Assembly (NCBI GenBank): GCA_964017065.1
Contig: OZ024789.1
Coordinates: forward strand, 9,878,176-9,942,175
Origin: Haliclona indistincta
Taxonomy: Eukaryota; Porifera; Demospongiae; Haplosclerida; Chalinidae
Direction of reading: 5' to 3'
DNA: 64,000 nt
The position numbers and the translations under genes are program-made. The notes under the pieces are model-generated. The model saw only the letters and a list, made by a program, of their open reading frames with translations, was not told the origin of the DNA and made no database searches. This document shows, piece by piece, positions 58,901 to 64,000 of this stretch; position 1 is the stretch's first letter; every line of letters starts with the position of its first letter.

Positions 58901-61900
58901 ATACTTACATTGTAAAATGCAGTATTTCTTACATGCATCTTTCTGTATTCTCTCCGTGCCTTCAGTTCGTCTTTTAATGAACAGCTAAGTGAGAAATTGA
59001 AGTATTAATTCTGCTAGCAATGGATTTATAAGTGAGTGAATGAGTGAGTGAGACAGTGAGTGAGTGAGTGAGTGAGTGAGTGAGTGAGTGAGTGAGTGTG
59101 TGAGTAAGTGAGTGAGTGAGTGAATGAGTGAATGAATGAGTGAGTGAGTGAATGAGTGAATGAGTGAGTGAGTGAGTGGAATGAGTGAGTGGGTGAATGA
59201 GTGAGTGAGTGAGTGTGTAAGTGAGTGAGTGAGTGAGTGAGTGAGTGAGTGTGTGAGTAAGTGAGTGAGTGAGTGAATGAGTGAATGAATGAGTGTGTAA
59301 GTGAGTGAGTGAGTGAGTGAATGAGTGAGTGAGTGAGTGTGTAAGTGAGTGAGACAGTGAGACAGTGAGTGAGTGAGTGAGTGAGTGAGTGAGTGAGTGA
59401 GTGAGTGAATGAGTGAATGAGTGAGTGAGTGAGTGGAATGAGTGAGTGGGTGAATGAGTGAGCGAGTGAATGAGTGAGTGAGTGGGTAAGTGAGTGAGTA
59501 AGTGAGTGGAGTGAGTGAGTGAGTGAATGAGTGAGTGAGTGATATGAATTACCTTTCTTCATATCGGTTGATAGCTGCTTCTAGCCTAGCCTTGAATGTG
59601 ATGATCATTTTGTCTTCACGGGATTCACTGAACAGTTCGAATCCTTTCTGGACCGTTCTGTTGCCCGAGAACAAAAGAGCTTTGAGAAACGACAACACCT
59701 CCCGTGCCACTTCCTCGTTAGGGTGAGAGATTATAGGGGCAACCTGGAAGAAACAAAATAAAAGGAGGTTATCTTGTCTATAACTCTAGATTTTGTACCT
59801 TCTCTACAGCATTCCCAAACTGCTGTACTGATATTTGCACAGGATGGACATATTTCTCACATAGTCTGAAAATAAATGGAAAACTAGCAACTCAACCAAG
59901 TACATTACAGTAGCATTATTTTGCAGACGATAAATTTTGTGAATTTTCTTGCTTTCGCAAAAATAGCTGATACGAAGATTTTAGAGCACATGGAGTAGAT
60001 TTCAGCACTGACACTTAAATAAATTGTTTTCGTGAACAACGTTAATTCGTGAAATAATAGCAGCAAAATAATTATGATCAAGTGCGGCTGTCTAGTGTGT
60101 AATTTCTCCATGTCCCCTAACACTGTAACACAATCCCCTCTACTGTTCTGCTGTATTCGAATATTGAGCATGTCTGTACTATCTTTATGAGTGGATTACG
60201 GCACACACCTTCTGTACACTACTGGATCCCGGTCCTTTAGTTCAGGGTCGATCATCTTAATCTGGTTATGGATCAGAGCTCTCAGCACTTGCAAGCACCT
60301 GATATCCAGCAAGTCCTGCCGTTGCTGGTCAGCCTCACTGAGATAATCCTCACTAGCAACTGATATCCTAGCAGAAAGATAGTCAGAATCACAAGTATAC
60401 AACTCCATTGAGTTTTGGGGATCTTACTCAAGTTGTTTTAGCAATAGTTCGGCCTCCGGTTTAGCAATCCATCCGTCATGGCAATGTTCTTCACGGCACC
60501 TAACACACAAGATAAAAAGAGAAGCTATTCAAAATGGATGCACTAGATAGGTACATGTAGGTCCAGCACAATAACAGCACACTCATGTGATGCTGTATTG
60601 TTGTCAGTAGTTTAGAGTTCTATATCGCCTTTTCGTACCTTACACAACAAGAGTTGCAGTCTGCACTCACATAAATTCCTACTTCATCAGTAGGACTAAA
60701 AACAGAGAAAACGTCACACACTTGTCAACGTAGGTGACACTTACAGCATAAAGTAGTGGACCAAATCCTGGAAATTAGGACCAAGAGGAAGTTCCTCTCC
60801 TTCATCAGAATAGTCTGGAGTATGGAGAAAAGTGCATGACAACAACAGCAAAATTGTAGCACTCTGAGTAGGAAAATTAGACATGCAAGCTAGGGACTGC
60901 AGAAGAAAAGAGGTATAAGCGATTGCACGATCTTGTGAGCAATACACTGTGTATATGATCATATTTGCTTCTTCTTATGTGAGGTATAAACTGCATTCAT
61001 TTGAAAAGTTATACAGTATGGTAATCCATTCGTCATGGCAACGATGTATGCTGTTGTGGGTCATTTTGGAGGGTTAAAATTTTGGCGAATGACCCAGATT
61101 TGGCGCTTTGGTGAATTTAACTGTGGTGCCCAGTGCCTGGTTAATGTATTTCTGTAATAGAAATGCAGATTTTAGAGAATTTTATTTTGGCGAAAGCTTG
61201 ACGATTCGACAAATTCTTCCACCAACTGTACGTACATGTACGTATGGCATTCATATTGATGCTTTAAAAGTGAGAAATCATTGCACAACAGATCATTGGA
61301 TTTCTGAATTTGAATTCTCCATCCAAGTAGAGCTTATGAAGTGCCTCAGAGAAGCAAGAATTTATGAACTGTGTAGTACTCACATAGTTCTGGAACAGGT
61401 GACTTAATCTGGTGTTCTGCTGTATTAGGGCCCATGTAAGATTTCTCACACATCTTTACAAATACGTGTAGCTTAGTGTTGAGACTGGCTTGGCGACTGA
61501 ACAGCTGCTTGTAGTGACGAAGACTCTGGTTCACGTGACCACGTTGGACCTGAGCTTGCCTCATGAACTTTATTACAAACTAGAGCGAAAATGGAGAGGT
61601 AGGGAAAGAGGAAGGGGAAAGAAAGTGGAGAGAGAGGAATAGAGAGAGAAAACATGGAGAGGGAAGAAGAGAGAGGGAGGGAGAAAATGGTGAGGGAGAG
61701 AGTGAGGGAGGGGGTGGGAGAGAGAGAGGGAGAGAGAGAGGGAGAGAGAGAGGGAGGAAGAGAGAGAAAAAGAAATTGAGACATTAGATCATTGGGGAGA
61801 TGGCAAGGGAGGGAGAGGGAGGAAGGGAGAGAGAAAGTTGTGGCAGGTAAGAGAGATGAGAGAGGAAAGGAAGAGAAAGGGTTAGGACAGGAAATGAAAA

Positions 61901-63769
61901 AATTGCATTAGCTAATTATTTTGATTCATACCTCTGGATTGACATCCATCATTGATCTAATGTCACCGATCGCATAAACAGTATTCATAGCTTCGTGAAA
62001 TCTCTGCAGCTGCATTTTACTGTTCGAATACTTTAACATTTGACCACCAAGATCCTAAAAAGAGAAAAGACCGGATAAAACCTTTCCACCATGTGAAGAT
62101 GAAGCTAGCTCACAAATAAAGCAGTTGCAATGGAGGCAGAAATTTGTAGTTCTTTCTCTCTTGTCTCAACCGAGCACCAAACTGAGTCAAAATAGTACTT
62201 GTAGAAAGCATTGAGAAGAGGTACAATCCCTGACGTCAGATACTCCAGTACAGCAACTAACAGCTTCCCGTCTTCTCCTTGGATTTTGGGGAATTTGAAC
62301 TGCTTCAATATTGGATTTGAAACTGGTGGTTTCGTCGTGGCTGATAATTTTCTTCGTCTCTTTGAAGCCCTCAGTGTGGTTGTGCCAAAAGGTGACAGTG
62401 TCTGTTGGTGTGGACTGCTTTGCAGCATCGTGTTAATGTTCGTGAGAAGGTTACCGACACTTTTTAGATAGGCCCACATGGTTCTGTAAGTAGGAAAATA
62501 ATAAAATCCAGTAACATCAGGAGCTTATTATTCCAAGGAGTGTGTAACCAAGGAATAAATATGCTGCTACTGTGTACAGCTCATACAAAACGGCCTTATA
62601 AAGAATTTAAAAAACATGCTGAGCAGCTGTGATATTACCAATGCACTGTTATGTACGATGATGAATTTTAATTAAAAACTGATTTTAGTGAATAATTATA
62701 TACAGTGGAACTTCTCTAAGGCACAATTAGGACCAACAAAAATCGTTCATTATAGAGAGGTGTCCTCTGGTCAGGGGTTTATTATACATTATGTGGGTTA
62801 TATTTGGGATTCAGTAAGTGTCCATTATAGAGGGATGAGGGGTGTCCTCTAAGAGGGGTTCCACTGTATTTGATTTTACATCAATTTATGCATGAATAAA
62901 AATGATGATGGAATTTTTTTGTATTTCAGCATGCACGTCAAAAGTAAATGTGCATGTACTGATAATTTTTTATAGGATCACTCACTCTCCATGAGCCAAT
63001 GTGTTCCTACTAGTGTTTCCAGCATCAGTATGCATGTAGACCCAGAGCAAGAATCGAACAAACGGCTTCTTACGAGTAACAGAGAGTCCCTCTTCACTAA
63101 GTATTCTATAGCAAAGAAAAACACTCACTCACTCACTCAGTCACTCAGTCACTCACCCACCCACCCACTCGCCCACCCATCCGCCCACCCGCTCGCTCCC
63201 TCACTCACTCACTCACTCACTCACTCACTCACTCACTCACTCACTCACTCACTCACTCACTCACTCACTCACTCACTCACTCACTCACTCACTCACTCAC
63301 TCACTCACTCACTCACTCACTCACTAACTCACTCACTCACTCACTCATTCTCTCACTCACTCACTCACCGAATGAGCTCCTCAACAGTGAAGAGGTTTTG
63401 ACAGACAGAATCAATGAGACTGCTCTCTCCTTCAGCACAGGTAGCCATCAGATCGGTGAAACTGAGCAGCAACTGTAGCTCAGGATCACTTTGAGAGCTC
63501 TGAGAGAAGAGAGAGAGAGAGAGGGAGGGAGGGAGGGAGGGAGAGAGAGAGAGAATGAGTGCCGACATTTGAATAACTGTATCCCAGTGAGATTGCTATG
63601 TATAGTGTCTCCACCGGTATTATTTTACCTGAGTGAGTAAGGTCCATCTTCTTTCTTGCTTCTCTTTCTCTTCTCCGAACAACTCAGTGTGAAAGGTGTC
63701 ACTGTACTGGCAGTAGCTCTTCACTATTAGAGCTTGGTTCCTCTTCACTGATAAATCAACATCTTCAAT
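49950..63769 (-). CDS. ITPR: Inositol 1,4,5-trisphosphate receptor, C-terminal half (partial, 33 exons)
   Basis: This is an ER calcium-release channel gated by IP3. Exon ends read: 63629-63769, 63369-63499, 62986-63105, 62114-62483, 61932-62054, 61450-61579, 61384-61419, 60745-60814, 60639-60695, 60428-60499, 60209-60367, 59799-59865, 59553-59743, 58933-58984, 58752-58787, 58604-58687, 58508-58562, 58134-58177, 57765-57971, 56996-57238, 56175-56466, 55894-56021, 55723-55839, 54959-55005, 54830-54910, 54208-54360, 53624-53898, 53137-53315, 52251-52424, 50714-50791, 50544-50663, 50307-50441, 49950-50111. Phases all match; total 1442 residues plus stop. The helical region aligns in order (ELQLLLSFTDLMATCAEGES; VAREVLSFLKALLFSGN), then the RIH-associated domain, S1-S6, S6 GLNIVFGIIVDTFSELRE, the zinc motif KCFIC...HHVRYDHNLW and a basic coiled-coil tail. 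The W-Y-rich tail and FGIIVDTF favour IP3R over ryanodine receptor. The IP3-binding half is off the right edge. The filter is atypical (see findings). Confidence 0.9.
51068..51361 (-). other. Conserved intronic ORF, repeat C
   Basis: Counterpart of 35094-35393, in the intron between IP3 receptor exons 52251-52424 and 50714-50791. Still open over 97 codons, but skipped by the phase-consistent splice chain (ELREER joins SNIEEDQKSK). No known domain. Confidence 0.3.
51587..52097. mobile_element. 510-bp insertion in an IP3 receptor intron, with long palindrome
   Basis: Absent from repeat A, where AACAGCTCAATCGGCAG is continuous. The right part (51959-52091) is a palindrome. Its arms begin TTAAACAACGGTCC and contain GGGCAGTATGGAATAT, and a centre reads GGGCTGCGCCCTCGGGC. 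The left part has more ATATTCCATACTGCC words in both orientations. It is probably a non-autonomous foldback transposon. Confidence 0.7.
54402..54560. mobile_element. One-sided copy of the TACCGTATAGCGGG element
   Basis: Begins TACCGTATAGCGGGAAATTT and has the internal CAGGCTATTCACGAAAATTT and GCGAATGTCTTG seen (inverted) in 2870-3041. No right terminus was found. It lies at the point where repeat A loses similarity with the full gene. Confidence 0.55.
55030..55332. repeat. 22-bp minisatellite beside the first pore-domain exon
   Basis: About 13-14 copies of GTAACAGGTAGTAGACAGTA plus TC/TT, in the intron immediately upstream of IP3 receptor exon 54959-55005. Variants alternate TATC, TATT and GGCAG. 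Confidence 0.92.
56770..56916. mobile_element. MITE-like inverted-repeat element, family 1, copy 2
   Basis: CTTCATGCACTAATGTGTTC on the left and ACATATTAGTGCTTGAAGG on the right, with a core (CACTGTTGTCTTCATTTACA) matching the reverse complement of the 190-332 element. Confidence 0.6.
57290..57716. repeat. 73-bp minisatellite, locus 3, in an IP3 receptor intron
   Basis: Almost six copies of the unit found at 14270-14575 and 24410-24872, all in the same orientation. It ends a few tens of bases before exon 57765-57971. Confidence 0.9.
59030..59541. repeat. (GTGA)n microsatellite, about 510 bp
   Basis: Near-continuous GAGTGAGTGAGTGA with AATGA and GTAAGT variants, including many cryptic GTGAGT donor-like words. 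It starts just after exon 59553-59743, in its downstream intron. The His-Ser-Leu-Thr open frame across it is an artefact. Confidence 0.92.
61585..61890. repeat. Purine-rich GA/GGA tract in an IP3 receptor intron
   Basis: About 300 bp of GAGAGAGAGGGAGAGAG-type sequence on the plus strand. A smaller one lies at 63503-63555. Confidence 0.85.
62701..62868. mobile_element. 168-bp MITE with TACAGTGGAACTTCTCT ends
   Basis: Left TACAGTGGAACTTCTCTAAG and right CTAAGAGGGGTTCCACTGTA form terminal inverted repeats beginning at TA. Internal TCCATTATAGAG words repeat. It is the intact relative of 2732-3143. Confidence 0.75.
63121..63368. repeat. (CTCA)n microsatellite, 250 bp
   Basis: Almost pure TCACTCACTCAC between IP3 receptor exons 63369-63499 and 62986-63105. 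It abuts the donor of the former, so the donor GTGAGTGAG is itself the first repeat unit. Confidence 0.92.
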
Positions 63770-64000
63770 CTGACAAAACATTTTAACAAACATCATTTCA
63801 GAGATGCAAACTTTCGTACAGCAAATCCATAGCATTTTAGTAGCGGTTCATAAGTTAAAACGAGTCATTTTAACTCAGAAACATAATGTACTTGTTGAAT
63901 TATAAAACCACCATATCGAATAGTACACAGACATTAGTTCATAAATTGCCTTGTAATCAAAAGTCAACATGAAAAAACTACAGACAGAACACAGCAATAA
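63770..64000. other. Intron upstream of the first visible IP3 receptor exon
   Basis: A+T-rich, no exon, element or repeat recognised. Confidence 0.4.

Noticed and set aside
59026..59562. Long Ser-Leu-Thr-His repeat open frame (also at 1125-1526 and 62991-63401)
   Set aside because: A tetranucleotide microsatellite is open in every frame; no other coding signal, and the regions are introns.
59620..59660. AGTTCGAATCC, resembling a tRNA B box
   Set aside because: It lies within an IP3 receptor exon and no A box or cloverleaf is present.
49950..63769. Ryanodine receptor as the identity of the channel gene
   Set aside because: S6 FGIIVDTF, the short tail after the zinc motif and the order of helical blocks match IP3 receptors better, and the ryanodine-type EF-hand/SPRY exons are not seen.

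Overview
The window looks like nuclear DNA from an early-branching animal, most likely a sponge (inference). Genes are split by short GT-AG introns. The proteins include a mitochondrial-type HEMK1, a CAMK-group kinase and an IP3 receptor, and the A+T-rich DNA is dense in short inverted-repeat elements and microsatellites. The sponge guess rests mainly on a degraded multipass-membrane fragment of a type I associate with sponge and cnidarian gene families. No database search was possible. Protein comparisons come from recall of family sequences, and exon edges come from GT-AG sites with reading-phase bookkeeping.

Layout, left to right. (1) 0.4-5.2 kb, minus strand: the first five coding exons of HEMK1; the catalytic NPPY part lies off the left edge. 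(2) 5.8-7.5 kb, minus: a complete five-exon CAMK-type Ser/Thr kinase with a Cys/His-rich tail. (3) 8.65-27.39 kb: a direct tandem duplication of a 9-kb unit. Each unit ends with a gene for a small secreted beta-propeller (NHL-like) protein, broken in the first unit and intact in the second. (4) 27.6-31.9 kb: two further intact propeller genes and one decayed one. (5) 31.4-54.4 kb: a second, triplicated unit. Each repeat carries a propeller-gene remnant, an intact propeller gene, and the 3' end of an IP3 receptor gene. A degraded multipass-membrane fragment and a foldback element lie in the first two repeats, between successive IP3-receptor copies. (6) 49.95-63.77 kb, minus: the parental IP3 receptor gene, 33 coding exons whose phases join into one frame of 1442 residues. 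It runs from the alpha-helical (RIH) region through the pore to the stop. The 5' half is off the right edge.

All recognised genes except the two degraded membrane fragments lie on the minus strand. The most notable content is the array of six intact, apparently intronless, TATA-bearing genes for secreted six-bladed propellers, plus at least four decayed relatives. Three of the intact genes lie about 430-450 bp downstream of an IP3 receptor 3' end. The IP3 receptor itself has a reading of the pore filter that departs from the GGGVGD consensus. One 5'-truncated copy keeps all pore-forming exons.

The 9-kb and triplicated duplications act as natural empty-site controls for several DNA-transposon-like insertions. 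These include a perfect 149-bp-arm foldback, a transposon nested in a transposon, a hAT-type MITE with 8-bp target duplications, and a TTAA-flanked element.
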